A DNA stretch of 64,000 nt, from NCBI RefSeq assembly GCF_002001205.1, contig NZ_MUNZ01000119.1:17167-81166 (forward strand). Direction: 5' to 3'. Source of the DNA: Hydrogenophaga sp. A37. Its GTDB lineage: Bacteria; Pseudomonadota; Gammaproteobacteria; Burkholderiales; Burkholderiaceae_C. Shown in pieces: positions 1 through 11,205 of this stretch (its first letter is position 1; the number at the start of each line of letters is the position of its first letter). The notes beneath the pieces were generated by a model. The model did no database searches. It was given only the letters and a program-made list of their open reading frames with translations, and was not told the origin of the DNA. A program made the translations under genes and the position numbers.

Positions 1-2
1 GC

Positions 3-359
3 ATCGACCACGGCGTGGCCGCGCTGCAGGACCCGCTGCTCATGGCCGAGCTAGCCCACACGCGCCTGCCGCTCACGGTGTGCCCGCTGTCCAACCTCAA
101 GCTCTGCGTGGTGGACGACCTGCGCGACCTCCCGCTGAAGAAGATGCTCGACGCCGGCTTGTGCGTCACCATCAACTCCGACGACCCGGCCTACTTCGGT
201 GGCTACATGAACGCCAACTTCGAGCAGACCACCCAGGCGCTGGCCTTGAGCCGGGAGGACGTGGTCCAGCTCGCAAAGAACAGCTTCGAGGCCAGCTTCA
301 TCAGCGCCGAGCGGCGCGCGGACTGCCTGGCAGCCTTGAGCAAGGCCGTGAAGGGCTGA
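3..359 (+). CDS. Adenine/adenosine deaminase, C-terminal part
   Basis: The gene is cut by the left edge, so only about 118 C-terminal residues are present. The reading frame opens with IDHGV, the conserved stretch around the catalytic histidine of the adenosine deaminase family, and later carries SDDPAYFGGY, which includes the metal-binding aspartate pair. CPLSNLKLCVV is closer to the adenine deaminase branch than to true adenosine deaminases, which have CPTSN. The family hydrolyses the 6-amino group of adenine or adenosine to give hypoxanthine or inosine in the cytosol. A purine-type binding protein and guanine deaminase follow, so the neighbourhood points to purine use. A strong terminator follows the stop codon. 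Confidence 0.85.
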   Translation: MDHGVAALQDPLLMAELAHTRLPLTVCPLSNLKLCVVDDLRDLPLKKMLDAGLCVTINSDDPAYFGGYMNANFEQTTQALALSREDVVQLAKNSFEASFISAERRADCLAALSKAVKG

Positions 360-385
360 GCGCCGGGCGGTAAAATCAGCAGCCC

Positions 386-417
386 AGCGAGCCGGTGCTT
401 CCCCGGCTCGCTTTTTT
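386..417 (+). terminator. Rho-independent terminator after the deaminase gene
   Basis: A perfect 10-bp stem (AGCGAGCCGG at 386-395 with CCGGCTCGCT at 403-412) has a 7-base loop and runs into six T residues. It separates the deaminase transcript from the binding-protein gene that starts at 448. Confidence 0.9.
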
Positions 418-447
418 GTTCAACCGGAAGCCATGTAGAGGAACACC

Positions 448-1557
448 ATGTACAAAAACCTCGTGGCCCGGCGCGCCTGCGCCTTGGCGGTCACCAGCTT
501 TTTTTTCTCTTTTTCATTCACCGCACAGGCCCAGACGGCCGCCACGGCGAGCGCACCGCTCAAGGCGGCGTTCGTCTACGTGGCACCGCTCACCGAAGCC
601 GGCTGGGTGCGCCAGCACGACCAGGGCCGCCAAGCCGTGGAGGCGGCATTGCCCGGCAAGGTGGTCACCACCTACGTGGAAAACGTGGCCGAAGGCCCGG
701 ACGCCGAGCGCGTGATCCGCGACCTGGCGATGCAGGGCCACCAGATCATCTTCACCCCCAGCTTCGGCTACATGGAGCCCACGCTCAAGGTGGCGCGCGA
801 GTTCCCCGGCGTGAAGTTCGAGTCCGTGACCGGCTACAAGACGGCGCCCAATGTGGCCACGTCCAACGCGCGCTACTACGAAGGCCGCTACCTCGCCGGC
901 ATCGCTGCCGGACGTCTGGCCACGCAGGCCGGTTACGTGGCGGGTTTCCCGATTCCCGAGGTGGTGCAGGGCATCAACGCGTTCACGCTGGGCATGCGCT
1001 CGGTGAACCCCAAGGCCACGGTGCGTGTGGTCTGGCTCGGTGAGTGGTTCAACCCCACGCGTGAGCGCGACGCCGCGATGTCGCTCATGAACCAGGGCGC
1101 CGAGGTGCTGGCCTTTCACACCGGCTCCAACGCCGTGATGGTGGCGGCGCAGGAACGCGGCAAGTTGGCCGTGGCCTACCACTCCGACATGCGCAAGGTG
1201 GCGCCCGACGCACAGATCGCCGCCGTGACCCACCTCTGGGGCGACTACTACACCCGCCGCGTCCAGGCCGTGATCGACGGCAACTGGAAGAGCGAGAGCG
1301 TCTGGGGTGGCGTGAAGGACGGCATGATCCGCGTCGATGCCTTTGGCAGCAAGGTGCCCGCTGCGGTGCAGGCCGAGGTGCAGAAGCGCCAAGCCGAGAT
1401 GGCCGCCGGGCAACTGCCGGTGTTTGCGGGCGGCAAGGCCGGCGTGAAGGACAACACGGGCCAGCTGGCGATCCCGGCCGGCAAGGCCCTGGGCGACGCC
1501 GATATCCTGGGGATGAACTGGCTCGCCGAGGGTGTGATCGGCCAGATCGCGCGCTGA
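448..1557 (+). CDS. BMP family ABC transporter substrate-binding protein
   Basis: A 369-residue periplasmic binding protein of the BMP/Med (PnrA-like) family, whose members bind purine nucleosides or bases for ABC import. The first 28 residues form a signal peptide with two arginines and a very hydrophobic FFFSFSF core, ending at an AQA cleavage site. The mature part starts KAAFVYVAPLTEAGW and contains the family stretch HQIIFTPSFGYMEP. The start is preceded by AGAGGAACACC, a fair ribosome site. Its position between two purine deaminase genes supports a purine ligand, but the cognate permease and ATPase are not in the window. The ligand is inference; the family is clear. Confidence 0.88.
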   Translation: MYKNLVARRACALAVTSFFFSFSFTAQAQTAATASAPLKAAFVYVAPLTEAGWVRQHDQGRQAVEAALPGKVVTTYVENVAEGPDAERVIRDLAMQGHQIIFTPSFGYMEPTLKVAREFPGVKFESVTGYKTAPNVATSNARYYEGRYLAGIAAGRLATQAGYVAGFPIPEVVQGINAFTLGMRSVNPKATVRVVWLGEWFNPTRERDAAMSLMNQGAEVLAFHTGSNAVMVAAQERGKLAVAYHSDMRKVAPDAQIAAVTHLWGDYYTRRVQAVIDGNWKSESVWGGVKDGMIRVDAFGSKVPAAVQAEVQKRQAEMAAGQLPVFAGGKAGVKDNTGQLAIPAGKALGDADILGMNWLAEGVIGQIAR

Positions 1558-1573
1558 AGGCGGGCGCCCGGAG

Positions 1574-1622
1574 CGTGACTTGTGTCACGCCGAATGGAGG
1601 CTATTGGCCCATCGGTATACCG
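1574..1622. promoter_or_regulatory. Stem-loop and CGGTATACCG palindrome upstream of guaD
   Basis: Between the binding protein and guaD lie a 7-bp perfect hairpin (GCGTGAC, loop TTGT, GTCACGC, 1573-1590, no T tract) and a 10-bp perfect palindrome CGGTATACCG at 1613-1622. GGTATACC-centred palindromes are common operators of GntR/FCD-type regulators. The palindrome is therefore a candidate operator for guaD, 33 bases before its start codon. No matching regulator gene is adjacent. Confidence 0.4.
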
Positions 1623-1654
1623 GTCCAGGGCGGCGCGGCTAAGCTCGGCCGCAC

Positions 1655-2968
1655 ATGAAAGCCTACCGCGCCGCCCTCCTGAGATTTGATGAGCTGCAGC
1701 AGCCCGTGTACGACAGCGACGGGCTGCTGGTCATCGGCCCCGACGCCACCGGCCGCCAGGTCGTTCATGCCGCCGGTGACCATGCCAGCCTGATTCACCG
1801 TTTCCCCGGTGTGGCCGTGGAAGACCTGCGTGGCCGGATCATCGCGCCCGGTTTTGTGGACCTGCACATCCACTACCCGCAGACCGACGTGATCGGCGCG
1901 CCCGCTGCCGGCCTGCTGCCCTGGCTCGAGAACTACACCTTTCCACACGAGTCGCGGTTCAGCGACGAGGACCATGCGCACGAAGTGGCGGGCTTCTTCT
2001 TTGATGAACTCCAGCGCCACGGCGTCACGACCGCGCTCACGTTTGCCACCTCGCATCCCCAGTCGGTGGACGCCGCGTTCAAAGAGGCTCAGGTGCGCGG
2101 CCTGCGCTTCATCACCGGCAAGGTGCTGCAGGACCGCCACAGCCCCGACGGTGTGCGCGACGACACCGAACAGAGCCTCATCGACACCGAGTCGCTGATT
2201 CAGCGCTGGCACGGCGTGGACCGCCTGGGATACGCGATCACGCCACGGTTTGCACCCACCAGCAGCGAGGCGCAATTGCGTGGCGCGGGCGAACTGGCCG
2301 CGAAGTACAGCGATGTGTGGATCCAGTCGCACGTGGCCGAAAACCTGGACGAGGTGAAGTGGGCGGCCGAGCTGTTCCCGCAATCGCGCAGCTACCTCAG
2401 CGTGTACGGCGACTTCGGACTTCTGAGAAACCGCGCCATCTACGCGCACTGCATCCACCTGGACGCGGCCGACCGCACGCTCATGCGCGAGACCGGTGCG
2501 GCGGCGGCCGTGAGCCCCACGAGCAACCTGTTTCTCGGCAGCGGCTTTTTTGACTACGTGGCCGCCGATACTGCAGGCATGCGCTACGGCCTGGCCAGCG
2601 ACGTAGGCGGCGGCACCAGCTTCTCGCCGTTCCACACCATGCTCGCGGCCTATTGCGTGGGCCGCGAAGGCCAGAGCAAGACCGGCCTGAGCCTCACACC
2701 CGGCCAGCTCTGGTGGCAACACACGGCGGGTGCCGCGCAGGCGCTGGGGCTGGGCGGCGTGGTGGGCAACCTGCAACCAGGGCATGAAGCCGACTTCGTG
2801 GTGATCAACCCGCAAGCCACGCCGCTGCTGGCGCGCAAGACCGCGCAGGCCCACAGCCTGGATGAGCTGCTGTTTGCGCTGATCGTGCTGGGCGACGACC
2901 GGTTGATCGAGCGCACCGTCGTTTCGCAGGCCGTTAGCGCGCGAGCGCGACGGGAACCTCCAGGATGA
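1655..2968 (+). CDS. guaD: Guanine deaminase
   Basis: A 437-residue amidohydrolase that hydrolyses guanine to xanthine and ammonia in the cytosol. The zinc-binding H-x-H is in PGFVDLHIHYPQTD (His71 and His73), a form typical of guanine deaminase. Further metal ligands are in QSHVAEN, AHCIHL and SDVGGGTS, and the C-terminus carries the usual GHEADFVVI stretch. Length matches the family (about 430-450). Together with the partial adenine deaminase and the BMP protein it makes a purine salvage/catabolism group. The last 35 bases overlap the end of the convergent sensor kinase gene. Confidence 0.95.
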   Translation: MKAYRAALLRFDELQQPVYDSDGLLVIGPDATGRQVVHAAGDHASLIHRFPGVAVEDLRGRIIAPGFVDLHIHYPQTDVIGAPAAGLLPWLENYTFPHESRFSDEDHAHEVAGFFFDELQRHGVTTALTFATSHPQSVDAAFKEAQVRGLRFITGKVLQDRHSPDGVRDDTEQSLIDTESLIQRWHGVDRLGYAITPRFAPTSSEAQLRGAGELAAKYSDVWIQSHVAENLDEVKWAAELFPQSRSYLSVYGDFGLLRNRAIYAHCIHLDAADRTLMRETGAAAAVSPTSNLFLGSGFFDYVAADTAGMRYGLASDVGGGTSFSPFHTMLAAYCVGREGQSKTGLSLTPGQLWWQHTAGAAQALGLGGVVGNLQPGHEADFVVINPQATPLLARKTAQAHSLDELLFALIVLGDDRLIERTVVSQAVSARARREPPG

Positions 2969-5150
2969 ACGAGGCCCCTTGTCCGGGGCCGTCGCTGTGG
3001 ACATGCAGACTGCCCCCCATTTCCTGGGCGGCCAGAACACAACTGTGCAGACCAAATCCATGCCCGTTCTTGCGCGTGGTGAAACCATGGGAGAACACGC
3101 GCGTCAGGTTCTCCGGCGCAATGCCTTCCCCGTTGTCCGTCACCGTGAGGCGCAGCACGGCACCTTCCACCCCTTCCAGCAAAGCCGCATTCAATGTGAT
3201 GAGGTGGCGTCTGTCGGTCACCGTGTCCATGGCCTGCTTGGCGTTGCTGATCAGGTTCACCAGCACCTGCAGCACACGGTGCCGGTCCAGCAACAGAGAG
3301 GGCAAGGTCAGATGGTCTTTGATGACGTCCACTTTGTGCCGTGTCAGCGCGTCCGCATGCATGCGCAGCGCGTCGTCCAGCAGTTCGTCCACTTTTGCGG
3401 ATTCAACAACACGCGGTGTGCCCGCGTACGACTGCTGGGTTGCAATGACTTGTTTGATGTGGTCAACGCTGCTGCACAGCGCGCCAAGTTCCGTCGCCAT
3501 GGCTTCGTGTTCGACCTCCAATGTTCGGGCCAATTCGCGCAGATAGGTGGGTAACAGCTTGCCTTTGGCGTCCTGCGTCAAGAACTCACCCAAATCCTCG
3601 GTATGGGTATCCATCAGGCCCACAGCGCGAGCGAGCCCCTTGAGCTTGGATGTGCGCAACTGCGTGCCAATCAGGTCGGCCGACACGTTGACGCTGTTGA
3701 GCACATTGCCCACGTTGTGCAACACGTTGGTGGCGATCTCTGCCATGCCTGCCAGGCGCGCTGTCATCAGCAACTGGGCTTGAACCTCTTCAATCCGTCG
3801 CTCCGCTTCCTTCAGTTCGGACATGTTCTTCGACGTTCCAAAGGTTCCGATCAATTGGCCATTTCTGTCCCTCCAAGGGCCTTTGGTGGTGAGATACCAG
3901 ACGATACGTCCATCAGGGTGAACGGTCTTTTCGCTCTTTTCGACAATGGGTTTTCCCGTGCGAATGATTTCCTCTTCATCGCGACAAAACTCACCCGCTC
4001 GATCCTGGCCATAGATATCGGCATCGGTTTTCCCGACCACATACGCCTCAAACGCCTCCACGCTGGCCATGTGCGAAGGCAGTGTGTCTTCATCCGTGTC
4101 GGGATGTGCTGCGCGATAACGGCTGATCGACAGTCGCAGGAGATTTTGAATTTCCGAACGGCTGGCTTTGACGAGGCGTGATTCCAAGTCCTTGAAGAAG
4201 ATGGAATCCGGAGAGTTTTCCATCAACGTGCTCAGCAGGTCATGGTGATACGCCAACGCAGCTTCTGATTGCTTCAGAGCAGTAATGTCCTTGGAGATGC
4301 CAAAAGTGCCAATGATGACCCCGACATCGTTGCGCAGCGGCATTTTTGTGCTCAACGTCCACGACTCAGCGCGCCCGTCTTTCCAGATCTCCCGTTCCAC
4401 TTTGCCGATGATCGGCTGACCTGTGCGCAGGATTTTCTGTTCATCCTCGTAGGCATGGCGGGCGTGCTCTTCGGAAAAAAAATCAAAATCCGTCTTGCCT
4501 ACCAGTTCCGCTGGTGATGCGGCCCCAAATTGCAGTGCCATTGCGCTGCTGCATTTGAGAAAGCGGGACTGCGCATCTTTGAAGTGGATGTGATCGGGCG
4601 CGTTGTCCAGAAGCGTGCGCAACAGATCCTGCTCGTTGATCTGCGACGCGTCTATCGGGCCTTCCTCACCAGTGGCATCTGCCCCGGAGTTCAGGCCGTA
4701 GGGGGTGAGTTGTTGCAAATGCCACTTCTCTGTCAAGGAATGCACCACCTGAACGATTTCTACTGGATCAACAGGTTCTTTGAGGACCAGCCATCGACTG
4801 TTCGTTGCCCCCAGTGTGGCGAGCAGATCGCGGGGGAAAATATCCCAATGATCCACGCAAAGCACGATCTGGACCCTTGGATCGAGTGCCCAGATGCGAG
4901 GCGCTGTTTCGATCTCTTGCCAACCAGCCATTTGAGAAACGCGGATGAATACCAAGGCGTAGGGGTCCGCTGCCTGAAGAGCCTGTTGCACCAGCGCAAG
5001 GCACGCTTGCCCTTCGTTGGCACCCTCTAATTCGAATGATCCATTCGCGTTGATATTTTCAATGAGCGTATTGCGCAAGCTGCCATGAGTGTCGTTGCAG
5101 CTGTCCACGAAAAGAATGCGGCCTTTGCTTGGAGCAGATCGTTTTTTCAT
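2934..5150 (-). CDS. PAS-domain sensor histidine kinase with degenerate N-terminal receiver
   Basis: A 738-residue soluble kinase. Residues about 10-145 align with the receiver domain of the upstream kinase, but the phospho-acceptor Asp is Arg70 (FIR for FVD), the switch Thr is in CVD, and the conserved Lys before Pro is Glu125 (KEP). This looks like a pseudo-receiver. Two PAS domains follow (about 172-295 and 305-450). The H-box is LHNVGNVLNSV with His478, the N-box is around Asn632/Asn636, and the ATP lid is DNGEGI (672-677) and GHGFGLHS (696-703). No membrane segment is visible, so sensing is probably cytoplasmic. It lies 54 bases downstream of the other kinase, probably in one operon. No DNA-binding response regulator is nearby. 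Confidence 0.88.
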   Translation of the reverse strand: MKKRSAPSKGRILFVDSCNDTHGSLRNTLIENINANGSFELEGANEGQACLALVQQALQAADPYALVFIRVSQMAGWQEIETAPRIWALDPRVQIVLCVDHWDIFPRDLLATLGATNSRWLVLKEPVDPVEIVQVVHSLTEKWHLQQLTPYGLNSGADATGEEGPIDASQINEQDLLRTLLDNAPDHIHFKDAQSRFLKCSSAMALQFGAASPAELVGKTDFDFFSEEHARHAYEDEQKILRTGQPIIGKVEREIWKDGRAESWTLSTKMPLRNDVGVIIGTFGISKDITALKQSEAALAYHHDLLSTLMENSPDSIFFKDLESRLVKASRSEIQNLLRLSISRYRAAHPDTDEDTLPSHMASVEAFEAYVVGKTDADIYGQDRAGEFCRDEEEIIRTGKPIVEKSEKTVHPDGRIVWYLTTKGPWRDRNGQLIGTFGTSKNMSELKEAERRIEEVQAQLLMTARLAGMAEIATNVLHNVGNVLNSVNVSADLIGTQLRTSKLKGLARAVGLMDTHTEDLGEFLTQDAKGKLLPTYLRELARTLEVEHEAMATELGALCSSVDHIKQVIATQQSYAGTPRVVESAKVDELLDDALRMHADALTRHKVDVIKDHLTLPSLLLDRHRVLQVLVNLISNAKQAMDTVTDRRHLITLNAALLEGVEGAVLRLTVTDNGEGIAPENLTRVFSHGFTTRKNGHGFGLHSCVLAAQEMGGSLHVHSDGPGQGASFILEVPVALAR

Positions 5151-5204
5151 GGTGGAGCGCCTTGCATGAAGCGGTAATCAGATAACGAACAATGGCATCT
5201 CGGC

Positions 5205-6608
5205 TTACGTTTTGACCTGTCGTATGGGCAAGATGACGCGGAACGTGGTGCCCTGATCCAACACACTGGCCACCTCAATGCGTCCGTGATGTTTTTGCAC
5301 GATGCCGTAAGACAGTGACAGGCCCAAGCCCGTGCCTTTGCCGATGGGTTTGGTGGTGAAGAAGGGTTCGAAGATGTGTTTGAGCGTTTCGGGCGGGATG
5401 CCAGAGCCCGTGTCGGCCACCTCCAGCCACACCTGCTCCCCTTCGGTTCCGGTGCGAATGGTGATGCATCCACGCTTTTCACCCATGGCGTGTGCCGCGT
5501 TGACGACCAGGTTCATGACCACTTGGTTGATCTGAGATGCCAGACATTCGATATCGGGAATGGCACCGTACTCTTTCACCAGATCGGCTTTGTATTTGAT
5601 TTCGCTGGCCACGATGTTCAGCGTTGAGTCGATGCCTTGATGCAGATCGGCCCATTCCCATTCTTGCTTGGAGTTCACACGGGAAAAGTCCTTCAGGTCC
5701 TGAACGATCTGACGCACCCGCACAATGCCTTGTTTGGACTCCCGCATGAGAACGGGAATGTCTTCTTTCAAGAAATCCAGTTCCACGCGTTCGCGCAGAG
5801 CTCGCAGGCCTTCGACGATCTCGGGTGCGTGAACGCTGGTTTCGGCCTTTTCATATGCCGTGAGCAGCTCAAACAGCTGTTCGATGTAGCCCTCCAGCGT
5901 GCCGAAGTTTGAAAAGATATAACCAATCGGGTTGTTGATTTCGTGGGCAACACCTGCGGCGAGCTGACCGATCGAAGCGAGTTTCTCGGATTGAACCAAT
6001 TGCCCTTCCAGATGCTTTCGCTCGCTGATCTCGTTTTGCAAAACCTCATTGACGGTGCGCAGTTCACTGGTGCGTTCTTGTACCGCATCCTCCAGCCGCG
6101 TGCGCTGCGCCGCTGTATCCAGCGTCATTTGCCACTTGGTGGTGAGCGCCGTGGCCAGCTGGAAGACCTCAATCGAATCAAAGGGTTTTTTCAGGATGAG
6201 CAGACGGTCGCGCACGTCCAGCCGCGCCAAGATATCGTCCCACGAGCTGTCGGCATATGCGGTGCAAATGACAACCTGCAACCGCGGGTCACTGCTCCAA
6301 AAATGTTCAATGGTTTGCACACCATCCCAGCCGGGTGGCATGCGCATATCCACGAAGGCCATGGCGTATGGTCGGTTTTCCCGGAGGGATGCCTCTATTT
6401 TTGACAGACCCTCCTGCCCTTGGTAGGCAGAATCGAGTTCAAAGCTGAGCAGGGTGGGTGCCCGGTCTTCGTCGCCAAACAATGCGGCTTCTACAGCGCT
6501 GAGCTCCTCGTGCTCCGGCGCCTGCGGCATGAGGATTTTTCGAAAATCCTCATGGATTGAAGGCATGTCATCCACCAATAGGATGCGACGGTTTTGCGGG
6601 GTCTTCAT
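5205..6608 (-). CDS. Hybrid histidine kinase with N-terminal receiver
   Basis: A 467-residue protein with an intact receiver domain (acidic pair in LLVDD, phospho-acceptor Asp87 in [12 protein letters not shown], Thr116, Lys141 in KKPFD), a linker coiled coil (about 160-210) and a HisKA/HATPase core. The phosphorylated His222 is in [13 protein letters not shown]-binding boxes are DTGSGI (399-404), FEPFFTT (413-419) and GKGTGLGLS. The receiver-first order means the protein may itself receive phosphate from another kinase. GGAGG eight bases before the ATG supports the start. It is the first gene of a two-gene minus-strand operon with the pseudo-receiver kinase. The signal is unknown. Confidence 0.9.
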   Translation of the reverse strand: MKTPQNRRILLVDDMPSIHEDFRKILMPQAPEHEELSAVEAALFGDEDRAPTLLSFELDSAYQGQEGLSKIEASLRENRPYAMAFVDMRMPPGWDGVQTIEHFWSSDPRLQVVICTAYADSSWDDILARLDVRDRLLILKKPFDSIEVFQLATALTTKWQMTLDTAAQRTRLEDAVQERTSELRTVNEVLQNEISERKHLEGQLVQSEKLASIGQLAAGVAHEINNPIGYIFSNFGTLEGYIEQLFELLTAYEKAETSVHAPEIVEGLRALRERVELDFLKEDIPVLMRESKQGIVRVRQIVQDLKDFSRVNSKQEWEWADLHQGIDSTLNIVASEIKYKADLVKEYGAIPDIECLASQINQVVMNLVVNAAHAMGEKRGCITIRTGTEGEQVWLEVADTGSGIPPETLKHIFEPFFTTKPIGKGTGLGLSLSYGIVQKHHGRIEVASVLDQGTTFRVILPIRQVKT

Positions 6609-6755
6609 CGCTGGTCCTCCGGGTGTCAGTCTTCAGAATCATTAGAGCAGATTTACCTCTTGAGGGCCGGTATTGTTGCTTCCAGACGGGTGTGTCAAAG
6701 AGCATGAGGCATCAACCCCAACTTACAATCGCCGCCACAACAGGAGCCCCATCCC

Positions 6756-7331
6756 ATGAGCATCAAAAGCGACAAGTGGATCCGCCGCATGGCCGAGCAG
6801 CACGGCATGATCGAGCCCTTCGAGCCAGGCCAGGTCCGGCAAAACGCCGCTGGCGAAAGGATCGTCAGCTACGGCACCAGCAGCTACGGCTATGACATCC
6901 GCTGCGCTCCCGAATTCAAGGTCTTCACCAACATCCACAGCACGGTGGTGGACCCGAAGAACTTCGACGAAAACAGTTTCGTGGACATCAACAAGGATGT
7001 CTGCGTGATCCCGCCCAACAGCTTTGCGCTGGCGCGCACCCTGGAGTACTTCCGCATCCCGCGCAACGTGCTGACCATCTGTCTGGGCAAGAGCACCTAC
7101 GCGCGCTGCGGCATCATCGTCAACGTGACGCCCTTCGAACCCGAGTGGGAAGGCTATGTGACGCTGGAGTTCAGCAACACCACACCGCTGCCGGCCAAGA
7201 TTTATGCGGGCGAAGGCTGTGCCCAGGTGTTGTTCTTTGAAAGCGACAAGGACGACGTCTGCGAGACCAGCTACAAAGACCGAGGCGGCAAGTACCAGGG
7301 CCAGGTCGGCGTGACGCTACCCAAGACCTGA
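6756..7331 (+). CDS. dcd: dCTP deaminase
   Basis: A 191-residue cytosolic enzyme that deaminates dCTP to dUTP for thymidylate synthesis. It has the family signature [10 protein letters not shown] with the serine/arginine pair, the catalytic Glu region [11 protein letters not shown], and the C-terminal [12 protein letters not shown] and YQGQ stretches. Length is typical of the trimeric proteobacterial enzyme. AGGAG precedes the ATG. A hairpin with stem ACGAGG (7332-7337) and CCTCGT (7350-7355), extended by GCC/GGC across one mismatch, follows the stop but lacks a T tract. Confidence 0.97.
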   Translation: MSIKSDKWIRRMAEQHGMIEPFEPGQVRQNAAGERIVSYGTSSYGYDIRCAPEFKVFTNIHSTVVDPKNFDENSFVDINKDVCVIPPNSFALARTLEYFRIPRNVLTICLGKSTYARCGIIVNVTPFEPEWEGYVTLEFSNTTPLPAKIYAGEGCAQVLFFESDKDDVCETSYKDRGGKYQGQVGVTLPKT

Positions 7332-7503
7332 ACGAGGAGCCCATAGGCCCCTCGTGGTCATTTCCTGCATTGACATCTGTCATGCGGGACATGGGTTGAT
7401 TGGGTAAAATCAGTTTGAATTTGTCGATCTCGTTCTGCCGAACCGCACAACGTATCTGGAGCGCCATCTTGCGCTGTATGGATTTTTGATCCTCTCGACC
7501 CGC

Positions 7504-8604
7504 ATGTCTCAATCTTCTGCCGCCGTTTCACCCGAACCGATCCCGCTCGGGCAACCCCTGCCTCACCGCAAGGTCATCCGCAGCTGGCTCACGCCGATTT
7601 CAGAGCGTCGCACTGCGATTGCCGTGCTGTTGTTGGTGTTGGATCTGGCCGTGTTTTCCGGGCTGATCGTTGGTGTGGTGCTGTTTGACGCGTGGTGGGC
7701 CAAGCTGTTGTGCGGCCTTGCGGCCGGCTTCGTGATTGGCCGCTTGTTCATCATCGGACACGACGCCTGCCATCAGAGCTACACCCCGCACCGTGGTCTC
7801 AATCGGGTGCTTGGTCGCATTGCCATGATCCCCTCGCTCACTCCCTACAGCCTGTGGGAAGTCGGTCACAACGTGGTGCACCACGGTTACACCAACCTCA
7901 AGGGCGTCGATTTTGTGTGGGCGCCGTTGACCAAGGAAGAGTTCGAGGCGCTGCCACCGCGTCGTCGCCTGATGGAGCGCATCTACCGCAGTGGCTGGGG
8001 TCCGGCGCTGTATTACCTGGTGGAGATGTGGTGGAACCGCATGTATTTCCCCCGCAAGAGCTACATGGGCACCCGTCGCGCCGAGTTCACCTGGGATGGC
8101 GTGTTTGTCACGGCGATGGCCGCTTTGTGGATTGCTTCCCTGATTGGTGCGGCCTATGCGACCGAGCAGTCGGCCTGGGCTCTTGTGGGCTTTGGCTTTG
8201 TGGTGCCCTTCCTGTTCTGGAACGCCATGATCGGCTTCGTGGTCTATGTGCACCACACCCACACCTCGGTACAGTGGCACGACGACAAGCACGCGTGGGC
8301 CAAGGCCGCACCGTTCGTCTCGACCACAGTGCACATGACCTTCCCCATGAAAATGGGCGCGATGATGCACCACATCATGGAACACACGGCCCACCACGTG
8401 GACATGAGCATCCCGCTGTACAAGCTGAAGAATGCCCAGAAGATGCTGGAAGACACGCTGCCCGGGCGCATCATCATTCAACACTTCTCCTGGCGCTGGT
8501 ACTTTGAAACGGCGCGCAAGTGCAAGCTGTACGACTTCACTCGCCGATGCTGGACCGATTTCCAGGGGCAGCCGACCAGCGATTTCAAGCCCGCTGTGGC
8601 CTGA
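7504..8604 (+). CDS. Membrane fatty acid desaturase
   Basis: A 366-residue integral membrane di-iron desaturase of the FA_desaturase family, which introduces a double bond into acyl chains of membrane lipids. The three histidine boxes are visible: HDACH, HNVVHHGYTN and, near the C-terminus, EHTAHHVD. Hydrophobic segments before the first box and between the second and third fit the usual four-helix layout. I chose ATG 7504 (MSQSSAAV) over the upstream in-frame alternative start at 7486. Position specificity of the double bond cannot be told from sequence. A strong terminator follows. Confidence 0.92.
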   Translation: MSQSSAAVSPEPIPLGQPLPHRKVIRSWLTPISERRTAIAVLLLVLDLAVFSGLIVGVVLFDAWWAKLLCGLAAGFVIGRLFIIGHDACHQSYTPHRGLNRVLGRIAMIPSLTPYSLWEVGHNVVHHGYTNLKGVDFVWAPLTKEEFEALPPRRRLMERIYRSGWGPALYYLVEMWWNRMYFPRKSYMGTRRAEFTWDGVFVTAMAALWIASLIGAAYATEQSAWALVGFGFVVPFLFWNAMIGFVVYVHHTHTSVQWHDDKHAWAKAAPFVSTTVHMTFPMKMGAMMHHIMEHTAHHVDMSIPLYKLKNAQKMLEDTLPGRIIIQHFSWRWYFETARKCKLYDFTRRCWTDFQGQPTSDFKPAVA

Positions 8605-8628
8605 GCACCTGCCGACTGGTACTTTCGC

Positions 8629-8655
8629 AAGCGCTGCCTCGGCAGCGCTTTTTTT
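8629..8655 (+). terminator. Rho-independent terminator after the desaturase
   Basis: Stem AAGCGCTGCC (8629-8638) pairs with GGCAGCGCTT (8641-8650), with the loop formed by opening the innermost pair. It is followed by a run of T to 8655. Confidence 0.9.
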
Positions 8656-8717
8656 ATTGGCTGCTTCCTTTGCATAATGCGTTGTACCCCTGAACAACGC
8701 CTTCCTGGAGACTCGCC

Positions 8718-9620
8718 ATGAAATGGGAAAACAACCGCCAATCGGACAACGTTGAAGACCGGCGCAACTCGGCCGGGGGTGGCATGTTCGGCGGCGGAGG
8801 ACAGCGGCGTGTGGGCGGTCGGGGCATTGGTTTCGGCACCATCGTGATCGCCTTGTTGGCTGGCTGGATCTTCGGCATCAACCCGATGACCATTCTGGGT
8901 TTCTTGGGTGGTGGCGGTGATCTCATGTCCCCTACCACGCAGAGCGCCCCGGCACCGGCCGGAACAGGGAAGCCGCAAGACCAGATGGGCCAGTTCGTCT
9001 CTTCCGTTCTGGCGGGAACCGAAGATGTCTGGACCACCGTGTTCCAGCAGAGCGGTTCCCAGTACCAGAAACCCCGCCTGGTGTTGTTCAGTGGTGCCAC
9101 ACCCACCGCCTGCGGCACGGGCCAGTCCGCCATGGGGCCGTTTTATTGCCCAGGCGACCAGAAGGTCTACATCGATCTGAGTTTCTACGAGACCATGCGC
9201 CGGCAATTGGGCGCGCCTGGTGACTTTGCACAGGCCTATGTGGTGGCCCACGAGGTCGGACATCACGTGCAGAACCAGATGGGGCTGACGGACAAGATGG
9301 AACAGGCCCGTCAGCGCGTGAGTGAGCGGGAATACAACGCGCTGTCGGTCCGGCTGGAGCTTCAGGCCGATTGTTTTGCCGGCATCTGGGCCCACCACAA
9401 CCACAAGAGCAAGGCCATCCTGGAACCGGGTGACGTGGAAGAAGCACTGAACGCCGCCGCCGCCATCGGTGACGATGCCCTGCAGCGCAAGAGCCAGGGC
9501 CAGGTCGTGCCCGACAGCTTCACCCACGGCACCAGCGAACAGCGCCAGCGTTGGTTCAACACAGGGCTGCAGTCGGGCAGCGTGAAGGCGTGTGACACGT
9601 TCAACGCGCGGGCCATCTGA
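8718..9620 (+). CDS. ypfJ: YpfJ-type neutral zinc metallopeptidase
   Basis: A 300-residue protein of the zinc_peptidase/YpfJ family. The zinc motif HEVGHH lies in [15 protein letters not shown], and the third ligand region is [13 protein letters not shown] glycine-rich N-terminal cytoplasmic tail ([10 protein letters not shown]) precedes one hydrophobic segment ([18 protein letters not shown]), so the catalytic domain is probably anchored in the inner membrane facing the periplasm. GGAG precedes the ATG. The substrate is unknown in the family. Confidence 0.92.
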   Translation: MKWENNRQSDNVEDRRNSAGGGMFGGGGQRRVGGRGIGFGTIVIALLAGWIFGINPMTILGFLGGGGDLMSPTTQSAPAPAGTGKPQDQMGQFVSSVLAGTEDVWTTVFQQSGSQYQKPRLVLFSGATPTACGTGQSAMGPFYCPGDQKVYIDLSFYETMRRQLGAPGDFAQAYVVAHEVGHHVQNQMGLTDKMEQARQRVSEREYNALSVRLELQADCFAGIWAHHNHKSKAILEPGDVEEALNAAAAIGDDALQRKSQGQVVPDSFTHGTSEQRQRWFNTGLQSGSVKACDTFNARAI

Positions 9621-9729
9621 AAGGGTGCTTCGCCTGGTGCAGGGCGAAAACTGGGTGAAAAGCACCCAAAGTGAGACAATACCGGGTTAACGCGTATCCA
9701 GCGGACGGTCTTGTTCCGCACGCACAGCA

Positions 9730-11199
<1,470 letters not shown>

Positions 11200-11205
11200 A
11201 CGCCG

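Noticed and set aside
7370..7410. TTGACA and TAAAAT before the desaturase gene as a promoter
   Set aside because: The two boxes are 29 bases apart, far from the 16-18 needed, so they were not called as one promoter.
9624..9668. GGGTGCTT/AAGCACCC inverted repeat after ypfJ as a terminator
   Set aside because: The loop is long and there is no T tract, so it was not annotated as a terminator.
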